Positions 46,899 through 58,660 of a DNA stretch of 64,000 bases are shown in pieces (position 1 is the first letter of the stretch; every line of letters begins with the position of its first letter). Under the pieces are notes generated by a model. The model made no database searches. It saw nothing but the letters and a program-made list of their open reading frames with translations, and was not told the DNA's origin. The position numbers and the translations under genes are program-made. The stretch is from Russula earlei (lineage: Eukaryota; Basidiomycota; Agaricomycetes; Russulales; Russulaceae), in the NCBI GenBank assembly GCA_025769875.1, contig JAGFNK010000097.1:62001-126000 (forward strand), written 5' to 3'.

Positions 46899-47944
46899 AT
46901 GTACCTACTAGAACTTCCTCCTGAACTATTGATACGAATACTTGATATTGCCACCTCTATCCATCCAGTCCCAGCTCATGTACTCGTCCTCAACAAGTTC
47001 GTATATAGGACCACTTGCCCAATCCTCTATAAGCACCTCTACTTTCCCTCGGTATCGTCAATGGCACGCTTTCCCTCAGTTATTTGGGGCTCAGAAACTG
47101 TTGGGATACCAAGCGCTATTACCGTTCAACTTGCAGGGGGAGAAGTGGGCAGGAATGCCTTTCGTGACTTATGGCATCTCCTCTCGAGGGCTCGTTTCCT
47201 GACAGATGTCATCCACTCAACCAGGCTGGAACTCAAGGACTTGCGCTTGTGCATGCACTCCACAAGCGATAACGATGCCGACGACCAAACTCTCCGAGCG
47301 TTGGAATGTGTAAAGTGAGTGAGTTGTTGACTCGCTGGTGCGTCCGAAATTGGCACGACTAGTATGCACTTGCCAGCCCTCAAAAGTTCGTATGGACGGG
47401 ACCTGATCCTGTGCACCACTTTTCCATTGCTGTGCGTGCACAGAACCCCTTGATTCCGTCATGTTTCAACATATCAAAAACCACACAGATCGTCGCATCG
47501 TCCGTCAATGTCCTTTTTGCCCGTGTTCGAACGTGGACGAGGCTGCAGGATCTACATCTCTCGAACATAGCCTTTCCCCGGAACACGGAGGGCCTTTTCC
47601 CCACACTTCCTACCCTGCGTACACTGTATCTAGGCCAAGCAACGCTCGTCCCTGTCGTTGCCCTGGCGTGCCTTCTTTGCGACCCTCAAATGACCTCGCT
47701 CGCGATCGTGCGGCTGGTGGACTGTTATGTGGACAGTATATGGGGACCCCGGCTCCGGCGAGCCGACCTCGAACGTGCTGCGATTCAAGCACGGTGTGGC
47801 GAAATATCATTGATTGGAGACGAGCGAGGTGGGAGACATTATGATATGGTGCTGGACAGGATACGCACGCTCGTCCGATGCGAGGCATTGACCGAGAGGA
47901 TAACCGGTGGTGACCGAGCCGACGGAATGGGGAATCTCGAATGA
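46899..47944 (+). CDS. F-box-like protein
   Basis: Two exons (46899-47314, 47377-47944) join in phase to 327 aa. The protein opens with an F-box-type helix pair, MYLLELPPELLIRILDIA, then VLNKFVYRTTCPILYKHLYF, as in the many mushroom F-box proteins that recruit substrates to SCF ubiquitin ligases. The rest is leucine-rich but without clear repeats (LQDLHLSNIAF, LPTLRTLYLGQA). An upstream in-frame ATG at 46812 would add 29 residues. MRE11 ends only ~90-180 bp upstream on the same strand. Confidence 0.75.
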
Positions 47945-48045
47945 GTGTTGTCACCACAGCACAGAATTACACTATCGTGGAACACAATAAAACAGAGTAG
48001 CAGACGATATAGGGATCATTCTGTCCCTAAACCTAAGTCCTAGCC

Positions 48046-48753
48046 TTAGAATCGCCGTTCCTGGTTCTCGTTTTGTTGATGCGAACTTCCTCGCTTCCTG
48101 GCCCTTGCCCCAAAGCCCTGCGAGCCTTCCTTACCTTGTCCATTCGGCCCCTGAGTATTCTCTGGGCCTTTGGGATTACGGACGATGGCCGAAATTTGAC
48201 CAACCCCTCCTTCGTCCAGGCTGGCGGATTCCGCCGCGCCCGCGAAAATGCGTTCCCGGGCAGCGTTGTATCGCGCAGAGCGTTCCGCAAAACTCCCAGA
48301 GGTGCTCGCGGTTGCTGGGGAGTCATCGCTCGCGCACTGTTGAGTGGGCGCTGCGGAACGCTTTAGGATGCGAATGGGAGGCTGAAAGGCCGTGGCTGGC
48401 GGCACGACGCTCGAGACAGATCCCGTCCTTGTGGATGTCACTACGAGCTGTGGCATGGGAGCCTTATCGTTTCTACATCGGAGAGGACTCAGCGCGGGAG
48501 GGTGGAGGGTCCGAGGGAAAGATTCCACACGCGTTGTCCCATATTCTACGGTTGTCCTCTTCACCAGAGGACGGCGCTTGGTCCCAGTCATCGGGGACAG
48601 CGCTTGAAGGTGCAATTGCTTTATGACGTGCGTACAGGGCGTTTCTACTATCATCCTGAAGCTTGCGTGAGCACCCGTGAAGGTCATCTGCTCTCTACTC
48701 ACATCGAACGGGGGGTCCCATGAATCTTCGTCCGTGGAAGGTGCGTTCGGCAT
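48046..48753 (-). CDS. SUZ-domain protein
   Basis: Three exons (48753-48703, 48661-48531, 48472-48046) join in phase to 202 aa. After an acidic start and PDDWDQAPSSGEED comes an LKRS-containing linker, then the SUZ motif SFAERSARYNAARERIFAG and a SUZ-C-like tail VRNPKGPENTQG...GF. SUZ domains bind RNA in R3H and SZRD1-type proteins. The protein is largely disordered and Ser/Thr/Pro-rich. An alternative upstream ATG lies at 48840. It converges with the F-box gene. Confidence 0.72.
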   Translation of the reverse strand: MPNAPSTDEDSWDPPFDVSREQMTFTGAHASFRMIVETPCTHVIKQLHLQALSPMTGTKRRPLVKRTTVEYGTTRVESFPRTLHPPALSPLRCRNDKAPMPQLVVTSTRTGSVSSVVPPATAFQPPIRILKRSAAPTQQCASDDSPATASTSGSFAERSARYNAARERIFAGAAESASLDEGGVGQISAIVRNPKGPENTQGPNGQGKEGSQGFGARARKRGSSHQQNENQERRF

Positions 48754-49080
48754 GGAGGTCTGAGGGCAAACGCCACCGTGCACGGTATTTGCGCATGACT
48801 TTACGAGGTCATGATCAATCAGCCATAAAGATGAAGACACTTATAATAATTGACAGATAAACTTTCATCAGACTGGCATTATGATAATATAGGAATGTGC
48901 TACGCTCTAATTTGACCGAGTTCCACAAGTATATATCGATCAGAATGTAGTGGAAATCGTAGCGAACTTTCCACTTCCATACCCAGAATCCGCGCACCGG
49001 TAACCCCCTGTAAATGATAATGATCGATCACCGGCACCGGGAGATGGATCAACCGCGAGGGGAGTGGAATCCGGCGTCAC
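48754..49080. other. Intergenic 327 bp, nothing seen
   Basis: A/T-richer stretch between two genes on the same strand. No ORF, repeat or RNA fold recognised. Confidence 0.4.
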
Positions 49081-49526
49081 TTATGGTGTCGCCGTCATCG
49101 TTGACGATGCGGGGGGCGGTTCCACGGCCGGTGCGTGCGCGAGATCTCGTTCGGTTTCAGGGCTGCGCACAACTTTCTCCAGCATAAACCGTTTCCGTGC
49201 GGAGATGGGAGGACAGTTCCGGATCAAGACGAGATCCTCGACGCGAAGTTCTGCGAACGGAACGGAAAGAGTGAACGAAAGTGTCCGCGCATGGCGGCAG
49301 GTAACACGTACGGTCTCTTGCGTCGTGCACCAAGAACTTCTTGCTCCGGGAAATACGCTAGATTAGCCATGTGGATTGAGTTGCGTTATTATTGAGAAAA
49401 AACTTATGGGACCCCACGAACCTTGCCGGTTTTTTTCTCAATCACCCAACGAGATACAGTGACAGTAGCTGTCTTTTTCATGAAGCCAGCCTTCGTGACC
49501 ACACCGAGAAATGACATGGGAGGCAT
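49081..49526 (-). CDS. MRPS17: Mitochondrial ribosomal protein uS17m
   Basis: Three exons (49526-49413, 49339-49312, 49250-49081) join in phase to 103 aa. MSFLGVVTKAGFMKKTATVTVSR and KFLVHDARD...LVLIRNCPPISARKRF are the OB-fold signatures of the uS17 family in its fungal mitochondrial form. It binds 16S-like rRNA of the mitochondrial small subunit. The start is placed at MPPMSF; an in-frame GTG further up is ignored. Intron 1 has a weak donor (GGG/GTCCCA), so its exact edge is provisional. Confidence 0.85.
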
Positions 49527-49885
49527 TTCAAGTGGACCCAAGTGAGAGTTGACGACTGGCTGGGCGGGCGCCGGGCCCGTCGCGATCGGCACGAAGGGCC
49601 GATTACCATTTTAGGGATGTCTTTCGCGCCACCACATTGCTTCGCCTTTGGTAGCTCTTTCTCATTCTTCTCTTCCCCAATCGTCGCAAGGCGACCTTAC
49701 TTGGGGCAGCCCCAAGCCACAAAGGAATCATTATGGAACTTCTCTTCTGCGGTCTGTCCAATTCCGGGGGCCGAATGTCGCGGGTCGGATCTCCACTTTG
49801 GCGCACGGTACCTTGTTGACCCGTGTGGTGTGGTGAGATGGATGGCTTTTTTTTTTTGACTCCCTGACACGCCCCTGAGCCATGC

Positions 49886-50260
49886 TTACTCCTCGACAGT
49901 GTCGATTCTTACCCGATCAACGCACCCAACGGCATGCACGCCCTGTGGCAGGCGCTGACTAAATTCATCGGTCTGTTCCTGATACCGACCGTGCTTCCGA
50001 CCTATTTCCATCCACCCGATCATTCCCTTTGTCTCAGCTACTGGAAGATCCAAATTTTGGAACGTCCATTGTGGACCAGCCACGAAATCTTTACCCTGTC
50101 GCTTCGGAATATTTGAACCGTCAGGTGCTACGCCCTTGCCTCGAAAGTTCACCCACATGGAGTGCCAAGTCGCACTGAGGCGAAAAAAAACTGCCACCGT
50201 CAAGTGAACTTGATACGCAAGGCACAGTAGGTTTTGAGTTAGCGCTCACCATTGCCGCAT
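49886..50260 (-). CDS. Hypothetical 99-aa protein with an 11-base first exon
   Basis: The start exon is only ATGCGGCAATG (50260-50250). A GTGAGC...CCTCAG intron leads to exon 2 (50174-49886), and the two join in phase to 99 codons. The product is basic at the N-terminus with MWVNFRGKGVAPDGSNIP, GPQWTFQNLDLPVAETKG and a Glu/Arg-rich end. It has no membrane segment. Composition and splice sites look genuine, yet I do not recognise the family. A mitochondrial role is only a guess from the small basic N-terminus and from the uS17m neighbour ~360 bp downstream. Confidence 0.6.
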
Positions 50261-52745
50261 GGGCTACTAGCCACCGTATGGAAAGAAACGACCTAGGATC
50301 CGGAGCCCCCACCACCAGCCACCAGCCTCCATTTGGAGCGCACGGAGCGCACTTTCTCTACCTAATCACGTGCAGTATCGCTGGATGCTGGATGCGCTTG
50401 GATGGACTGATGGTAGAACTCGTCCGAAGCGCTCGATTATCCCTTAATGGCCTACAGTAAATGTCTGCCAGAAGGACCCTCGTGTCAGAAAAAGGTGCTG
50501 TTGGTTGCAACAGGCAGACAGTGCTGTGGAATTATCCTACAAATACCTTCATTTTCCGCCGTTCAACTCGTGGGTCTTACGGCAACAGGATTTTCGTGGA
50601 CCTCAAAAAATGGTGGCCACAGTAGCAGTAGTATGACTCGCTTCGTCGTTCACCGATGACACTGGGGTTTATCCATGCCACATGTGCGGCTATAAATGGT
50701 GCGTCATACAGGTGGATTGACAAGATCGAGACCCGTCACGTCGAAATTTATGACGGACTGAGCAACCGTCGACGGCTCAGGAACTGATTACGGGCTTCGC
50801 TGTTATACAGTACGTGACGTGTGCCAAACAGCGATGACGGTTACCTCATCGAATCCAGGATACTTGTAGACGGGCTACAAAAAAAATGCACCACCTATGA
50901 TGCATTTAAGGCCCGCGCCACAATTTCTTGGTGTGTTTTGGGCGACTTTTTTTTTTTTTTTTTTTTTGCAAAAAAAATTCAGGTGCAACACTGAAAGGAG
51001 GCGCCTGGATGGCGCCAAAATCTATAAGCAGCGTTTTTGAAACAAGAAGGCGAAGGCGACGGTGATGCCTTTGAAGGCACTTGCTTGATGATTAGCGAGG
51101 CCGACCCTCGGTCCCGAGATGAACGCGAACAATTCGAGCCGGCAGTTCGGCTGGGTGAGACTGCAATTTCACTGCGACAGCGCCACGAAAAGAACATTGC
51201 GGCGGAACCTGACCTCGGTTCTTTCCAAGCCACCGGCGAAACCAGTCTCCGGGGGTGTGTGTCACATGGAGTTTGAGAAAAGGATCCGCAGCCTCCACAG
51301 ATGGGTGGGCACGGCCACAGCTTTCAGGTGGCTGGGATCGAGCCATTGGGCCTAGGATCAATGTAAAGTAACATCCAACTCGTTCGTATGTGTCCGTGGG
51401 CCGGACTCCGAGGTGTCGGACGCGGCCGGCGGCTACTGCTGCTACCCGCACAGTTTCCAGAGGCCAGAACTGGACTGGGTGATTGACTCCCGGTAGAAGG
51501 TCAACGAATCCTCTAGGTGGACCCGATGGCGTAGAATCAGGTTCGGTTCTCTCACGCCCTCCGAGCCGTGCGCATCGTCTGTATCCAACTTGGCAGGGAA
51601 CACCGGCATCGAAGTCACTCGGGGCTTGAATGTTCTACTCACGACCCAACCCCAGGTGGTTGAAGCAGGCTGCCAATATATTATTGCTTTTGCATTCGCC
51701 TGCGTAGGCAAGGAGGGATAGGAGCCCGCATAGGTGCATGTTCGGTATCAGCGATGGACGGTCAGATGCACTCTGAGCAGGGCGGCAATGTCATCACTGT
51801 ATGGGTAGATCTGAGGCCCCATAGATGTCGTCCGAAAATAGAAATGGCATGCGACACGGTCAGCCCGACACGGCACGCTCTTGCGTCTACACCCATTTGG
51901 GCTTGGAGCGCCGACCTTTCTTTCCCTTCAAACATGGAGCCGCGACTCCCGTTGGGGAGACAGCCACTATTCTCAAAGGGCTGCGGATGCAGGACCCCGA
52001 TAACCGTGCACAGCCATGAGAGCGATGTTCGGACTTGAACTAAATTCATATCAATTGAAGGAGGGAGGCCGGATGCTCGGCACGACACCATGGATGTGTA
52101 GCCATGCGGAAGGGGTGACGGCATACTCAACTGACGGGTGGATAACTCGACGGATACAGCAGGGCCAGAAGGCAGTCAACCAGGCAGGCCAGGGACACAA
52201 GAACGAAGACGGTGCCGAGAGGTGGGTGTGGGAGGAAAGTCACTTTGGAAGCCGATGCCGCGTCGCGTTGACCACGCGACCCGACTGGGAATAGACGGGC
52301 GCCAGATTGATAATGCAGGGCTGGCCGTTGAGGGTGGTGTGGTGTGGTGGTGGTGGTGGTGGTGGTGGACAGAAGGGGAAGAAGGGAGTGAGTGCTTAGC
52401 GACATGATTATTTTTCTTCTTCTTTTCTGATGATGCACCACGTGTGAGCTGTCCAACTTATTTCTGGGACTGCGGAGCACCACCGCACATGCAAATCAAG
52501 GTCGGATAACGTACTGGGATGAGATGCTCTCCATCTCGTCCTCTCTCTTGCTCGGACCTGTGTCGCAACATCCCACATTACACATCCCTTTGGGCATCTG
52601 TCCGATCGATCGTCCTCCTCCTTGGTCTCCCCTCGACACCAAAGTGGCGAAACCCACAGGTCCGGACAGCCTGACAGTCCATCGTGTCTGTGCTCTCTCT
52701 CTCTCTCGCTAAACTAGGCAACACGTCCCTTCAAAAGTGCCTGGT
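50261..52745. other. 2.5-kb upstream region of the Zn2Cys6 gene; microsatellites
   Basis: No supported gene. Contains a 21-T run (50947-50967) and a GGT microsatellite (~52331-52368). A pyrimidine-rich stretch (CTCTCTCTCTC, ~52690) lies just upstream of the ATG at 52746, as in many fungal leaders. ORFs such as 51037-51276 and 51762-52130 (minus) show no domain. Confidence 0.45.
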
Positions 52746-55700
52746 ATGTTCTCCTCCTTCTCTCCTCTTGTTCCCCTGACTCCTCCGCTCATGTCCTCTC
52801 ATAATGCACATAACGCTCACCTTGTCATCAAGTCGGAGTCTCCTCCCCTTCTCTCTGTCCCCATCTCCACCGGACACCCTCATTCTCACTACGTAGACGG
52901 TCACCCTCAATTCCGGTTTGGCGCAGGAGAACAAAGCGTGCCACCTACCTTTAGCTTCATGCCACACCCTAGGTCGTCTTCTTCCCCTTGGCCACAACAC
53001 ACTCCAGTGAATTCATACCCAGACACTCTGCCCGCTTCCCAATCTCATTTCGGCTTGCCCTCCGTGGATGATCCAAACGTCCTCACGCTGACGGACGAAT
53101 ATGATGATGGCGATGAGATCGCTGACTTACCTTCTGTGTCTGGCTCAGCGGTCGATCTGTTTCCCGACTCCTCAGTCTCCTCGTCCAAAGCGTTGAACAA
53201 GGCAGTTCGGAGGAGAAGTAGTAAAGGTGCGTCATGGTTGTCGATTCTCCCTTTGGTCCCTAAGTATGACACCCGTCGCTCAGCCTGCGATCAGTGCCGT
53301 AAATCAAAGTGCAAGTGTGAGAGGACATCCGAAAATGAGCCTTGCAAAGCCTGCATCATGTTAGGAACTCGTGAGTGTTGTGTAAATCAACTTGTGCGGA
53401 CACCCTTCACTCCTCGTGGGTGCTCCCTCCCTCCTAAACGGGTGGTCTACATCCCATCCTCTCAGGCCTCGTGCACCTGATTCTGCGGCAGTGTCGAACC
53501 TGATCCCACCATGTCATTTTCTATCACTCTGTTTGTCTTACAACCTAAGAGCTGACAGACTTACGCCTGTTGCGCTCGAACTTGCGTAGATTGCACGTTC
53601 CTTGGCCCATCGCGCAAACGCGGTCCCCCAAAGGGATATATCGACGCGATAGAAGCACGCCTGCATCAAACAGAGGCCCTTGTTGGCATCATGCTAGCCA
53701 TCAATGATTCACGTGCAACAAGCTTATTGGATGACCTATCTCAGGTAACCTATTTACGAACCGTTCTCGTAGTGGGTCCTTTCTTTCTGATTCTCCCATC
53801 ATTCGATGTGCTGTTTTTAGGATCCACTAGCATATGAGATAATCAAACGGGTAGATAACTCCCCGTACGGTGTGAAAGGACGGGCACGAGCAGCCGAGGC
53901 ATCCTCCGCCTCGTCAAAGCTACGCCCGCATCCAGCCGGAGTCAAGACCAAGTCAGAATCTCCGAATTCTTCCTTCCATACCACACAGTCTGTGTTCTCC
54001 TTTATTCGTTATTTGACTTTCGCCTTCTGAATTTGTCTGTACACTAGTCCTTCAACGGAATGGCAGGAGCACCTCATTGACCATCTAACCTCCCTCGCCT
54101 TAGTCCGCGGGCAAAGTTCTCAATCACCGAGTTGTGTCTCCCCACAGCCCTCTCATACCGGCCGCCCTACCTTGTCTCTTTCTATAGGACGCCCACGATC
54201 ATCAGATAGTAGTGAGCCTCCTCGCTCGCGCCAGCGACGCGTATACTCTCGTTCGCCTTCGGATTCATTCTACTCCCTACGCTCATCCCCTGCAGGTCCT
54301 GGCACAAGTAGTGCCGTCTTGGGGAGTGACCCTATGGACGAACACGAGAAGAATCGCGGCATCGAGGAGGATGCACTTGTAAGCGAGGTTGGTCATCTCA
54401 GCTTGAATGAAGAGAGAGAAGTCCGGTTCCACGGACAAGCCAGTGGGTTGCACCTACTGGACGTCAAGGAGCGAGTAGACGGGAGAAGTGAAGGGGGGAT
54501 ATGGTCAGTGTTTGTTTTTCTGCTCCGCTCGTTCGCGATTGGATTGGTTTGCGGAAAATTCGCTCACTCGATCATCTCAGGCATTTCCCCAAAGCCCGCG
54601 TTTGGCCACCTTTGCCCGAGTCTGACCATAACCCCCGACCGCATGGCGAGGAAGACTCCGTAACTTTACCAGATGCCGCGACACAGGAAGAGCTCCTGGA
54701 TTTGTACTTTGCTTATGTTCATCCCGCACTACCCGTCCTTCATAAAAAAAGCTTCCTTGAGAAGCTACGCAATGGGTGCGTCGTTTATTTCCTCACCTCC
54801 CTCGTGTTACCTCATCCTCATATATTGCGGTCCCAGGCACGTCGCCCGTCAATCTCGCAACACACCCGACTCCCCCTCTCCCTTACAGTTTGGGCGGAGG
54901 CGTCCACATGCGTCCCCACTGCTCTTACTTGCAATGTTCTCTGTCGCAGCTAGATATACATCTGCTCACGATAATGACAGACTGCCATCGGAGAGCACGA
55001 TGTGGCCCGCTGGTGATGTGTATTTAGAACAGGCGAAACGACTTTTGGATTCGTCCTATTCCTCTTCTCGTCCAGCCACATGCCAGGCGCTGCTTCTGAT
55101 GGGATATCGCGAGATTGGAATCGGTGCGATGGCGCAGGCATGGCTTTATGTCGGTATGGCCATCCGCATGGCTCAGGACCTTGGCATCCACAAGAGCGCG
55201 GATCAATGGATGCATGGCGGTTCCTCATTATTTACCTCTGTCGAATTACAAGAGCGTCGAAGGATCTGGTATGCTTGCGTTATCATTGACAAGTACGTCT
55301 CGTCGTACATGGGACGTCCGCTATCTATATACGAACGCGATTTCGATACTGAACTCCCAAATATCGATGAGGTATGTTACTCTAGTCCTGTTTAAGCTTC
55401 TCGGTCGTTGACGTCTGCGTAGTCCGAGGAGATGGAAGAATGGCAACCTGCGAAACGCGATCGCGAGGTGTACAATTGTTCACCCTTCCCAATTTATCCG
55501 CTCTCATGTTTCAACGCCTCTGCTGCACTCTGTACGCACATGGCTCTTCCTCTCGAGTTTTGGTCTCACCTATCTTGCAGCTAACATTCTCAGCGAAGTA
55601 GTGCAGACCATCTACGCTGTGCGTCCTGGCCTGGGCCGCCATTCCGAATCGATACGCCTTGGAGGATTATTAGACAAGTGGCTTCTGGAGCTACCTGAAC

Positions 55701-56940
55701 ACCTAAGATTTGGCCCAAGCAACCGGAAGAAACAGCATCCTATGTCTCCATTTGTTCTAACGTTGCATATGCAATATTGGTGTGTGGTCCTCTTATTACA
55801 CCGCCCTTTGTGAGCAATTTCCTTTTTAATCGCAATATATCCCATGATGACACAGCGCAGTATGAGATACGCAGACGAGATTCGTACCCAAGGGTAAGTA
55901 TTAGTTCACGAACGCTAGTACGATCAAGTGTCTAATGATGCTTGCCGAAAGACTTCACGATTCTAGTGATCCCGAACTTCGGGTCATTTCGCAGAAGAAC
56001 CATGACCTCTGTGTTCAGGCTGCCAATCGTATCACGTCCATCGTCACCACATTTAAAGAGCGCCTTAGTGTAAGGCGTGCCCCTGTGTTTCTTTCGTACT
56101 ACGTATTCACTGCCAGCATTATGCATGTTCAAATTCGTGGGTCCTTTATCCCCCTCAGGCACCGGTGCTATGCTCATTGCAGTTTCCCTAGTTAATGCAT
56201 ATCCAGGTGATCCGCAGGCACGAAACGGGCTAACGACGTGCATGGATGTACTTCAGCGCATGTCTATAGCTTGGCCAAGCGCCGGACGGGCTTGGGAGCT
56301 TCTCCACGGCAGCAAGGCAAACCTCCAAAACTCTGTCGTCTCTCTATCAACAATACATGTCGTCAGGTCCCAGAAACGGACGGCAGATCATTTCCTTGAC
56401 GATGAAGCCTCACTCTATCAGGTTGAGTTGCATTCGACAACGCAAGGGGAACGGTCTGGAGCGTTGCATGGCCAACCACATCCCGAGCAGGGAACCGCTC
56501 TCGGCGCTTCTCAGAACTTCTACCCCTTATGTGATCGTTGGCCCGAAGAGGGTAGCCTCAACGACTTCGCCGGCAGCTTGTCGACATCTGTACTCCCGCA
56601 ACAATACAGCACAGGATTTTTCGACAGAGCCGTTCGAGGTACAAATACCAGTTCCCTGGCCGAGGTCGGTATTAGTCCTCAGCAAGACTCTCACGTTGGC
56701 CGCCGTGGAATCACACGATACTGGAACGATTACGCGGCCTTAAGCGAGCTAGACGCACCCTTCACAAGTTCCGTCGAGCATGAGAGCGAGCACCATCAAC
56801 AGCCCCACTCGCAGACGTACCCAATATCAGGTCAATATTCACTTTATGGTGAGCGGCCCTTTCCCCTACCCCGCACCGTTCGCCCGACTGACATGTATGT
56901 GTCATATGCCCAAGATAATCTTCCGCCACCGCACGTTTAG
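52746..56940 (+). CDS. Zn2Cys6 transcription factor with fungal_trans domain
   Basis: The gene has a dozen or so exons. The first five were checked in phase: 52746-53370, 53590-53744, 53821-53987, 54048-54503 and 54581-54775. The binuclear zinc cluster uses Cys181, 184, 191, 200, 203 and 210, split by a 219-bp intron. It is followed by the linker SRKRGPPKGYIDAIEARL, of the RGPPKGY type seen in Rgt1-like sugar-response and related regulators. A disordered Ser-rich region follows. The fungal-specific domain then runs from LDLYFAYVHPALPVLHKKSF through MGYREIGIGAMAQAWLYVGMAIRMAQDLGIHK and RRRIWYACVIIDKYVSSYMGRPLSI. The C-terminus is Gln/His/Tyr-rich, a possible activation region. Nuclear regulator; target genes unknown. 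TAG stop at 56938. Confidence 0.9.
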
Positions 56941-57666
56941 ATCGCTGCAGCCATGTCGTCTCTCTACACGACGACGTTATCTTCTTCCTCGGTGATACAT
57001 TGCTTAAAACGGACAAGTGTCTGGGCTAGCGTCACATGTCACTTCCGCCATCCACACTGCTGGTACAGTTAGAGGCGACACTCTTCAGGCGCATTGATAT
57101 ACTGTATCTCTGTCACTGCTAAAGGCTCTAGTATAATACATCTGTATTTTTGCAACTCGGTACTATACAGCGTTTATATTACAGGTTTGGTTTTTCCTTT
57201 CCAAGCATCGTACCCTCGAATTCGTTGGCCATGCGCAGACAGAAGATGCCGCACCGATGCTCAATGACAGTGAAATTTGAATGTTTTTTGGGACTGATGA
57301 AGGTGGGTGATGTCCTTGATAACATGACAGATATTCACATCAGAGTCCATGGAGGCAGCAGCTGTAATCGAATTCTTAAGATTTGCATGATCTCCATGGT
57401 TAGCCAGATTTTTTTTTTTTTTTGGATAGTGTTTTATTTAGGTAGTTACGGGTACAGTACTACCTTAATAAGGGTAAGATAGCAGGAGAAAGTTAATTCA
57501 GCTCTATCTGACATGCTGTAGCCGGTGCAGAGACCGGATGTGAGGGTGAAATGCATTTATGCACACCCCCTGGGGGTTGCCAGTATGGGGGCAGTGTGGG
57601 ACTCAGGATATGCTGTTAGATGGCTGAGAAACTTACTATAGCCTCCTACCCACCGTTGTGTTCTTT
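56941..57666. other. 3' flank of the regulator gene and edge of repeat zone
   Basis: No gene. A 15-T run at 57409-57423. CpG content falls from ~57140. Confidence 0.4.
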
Positions 57667-57713
57667 TCATGGTGGGTTGAGTTACCATAAAAGGCAATTG
57701 TGTTGGCAAGAGA
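57667..57713 (+). repeat. Left inverted repeat flanking the MULE gene
   Basis: 47 bp beginning TCATGGTGGGTTGA, matched in inverted orientation at 61056-61102 with 43 of 47 identities. Confidence 0.6.
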
Positions 57714-58152
57714 ATTGGTACATCAATTATGCATTTAAATGTCACCAAATCATTTTCTCAATTACATATTCAATGACTTATTTATTAGCTATTAGACAAA
57801 TAAATTAAATTGATACAAAAAAAGATTTTGTATTGTAAGGAACAGCAACAGTTGAGGCCGTTAGAGGCAGCGGTGTGAGTCTGAAGGGACCTGGTGCAAG
57901 GGAGGTGGTGGCATTGGAGGGAGGGGGGTTCCGAGGGAGGGATGATGATTCCCTGAGGGCATGCATGTGCACATTTGCAGTGGCAGATGTTGCATCAGGC
58001 TTGGCATGCTTGCCCAACTGTTCACCCCTGGTGTACGGATCATCGTGAACATGGCAACGCTTTCCCTTAGTGATGCTGATGCTTCGCGCTGTCAATCCCC
58101 GCGCGTCGGGGAGACTGGTCCATTGTTTTGGGCCCTGTTTGAGTTTGACACC

Positions 58153-58199
58153 CATACTATCACCTATGGGGAACTCGCCATTCCACTACCATCTCGCCA
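58153..58199 (+). repeat. Internal inverted repeat, outer arm
   Basis: 47 bp (CATACTATCACCTATGGGGA...) identical in inverted orientation to 58734-58780, which lies inside the last codons of the transposase frame. Confidence 0.75.
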
Positions 58200-58660
58200 G
58201 TCACAAATGTCACAAAAGTAACGGACATGTAACACATGCCAAATTAAAGTCCGCCTGGGATGAATGTATTTATTGGGGACTAGGGAAAACAGTTGTAATG
58301 GAGTAGCATTATTGAGTGAAATCCAGGACTTGCTATGTATGGAATGCGGTGCTCACATCATGGGCCAGTGCTGCACAAGTAAAAGTAAAAGATCAATATA
58401 TATCATTGTTATAGCTGCCTGTAGCCGCTGCTCATACGTATGGTCTTGTGCTGGCCAATTGAACCACCTGTAACATGGCATTAAGAGGATAAAACAGCAG
58501 TGGTGACCAGACTCCTCTGAGTCAGCGTACGGTGATCACCCAGCTGGAATCAAACTCCGCACTCTGCCATGACAGAAGGCATGATGCAGGCGTGACCCCC
58601 AGCCAAAATACTACTTGAAAACCACTCAATGGACTTCCATTTTTCTTTGCTAGAATGACA

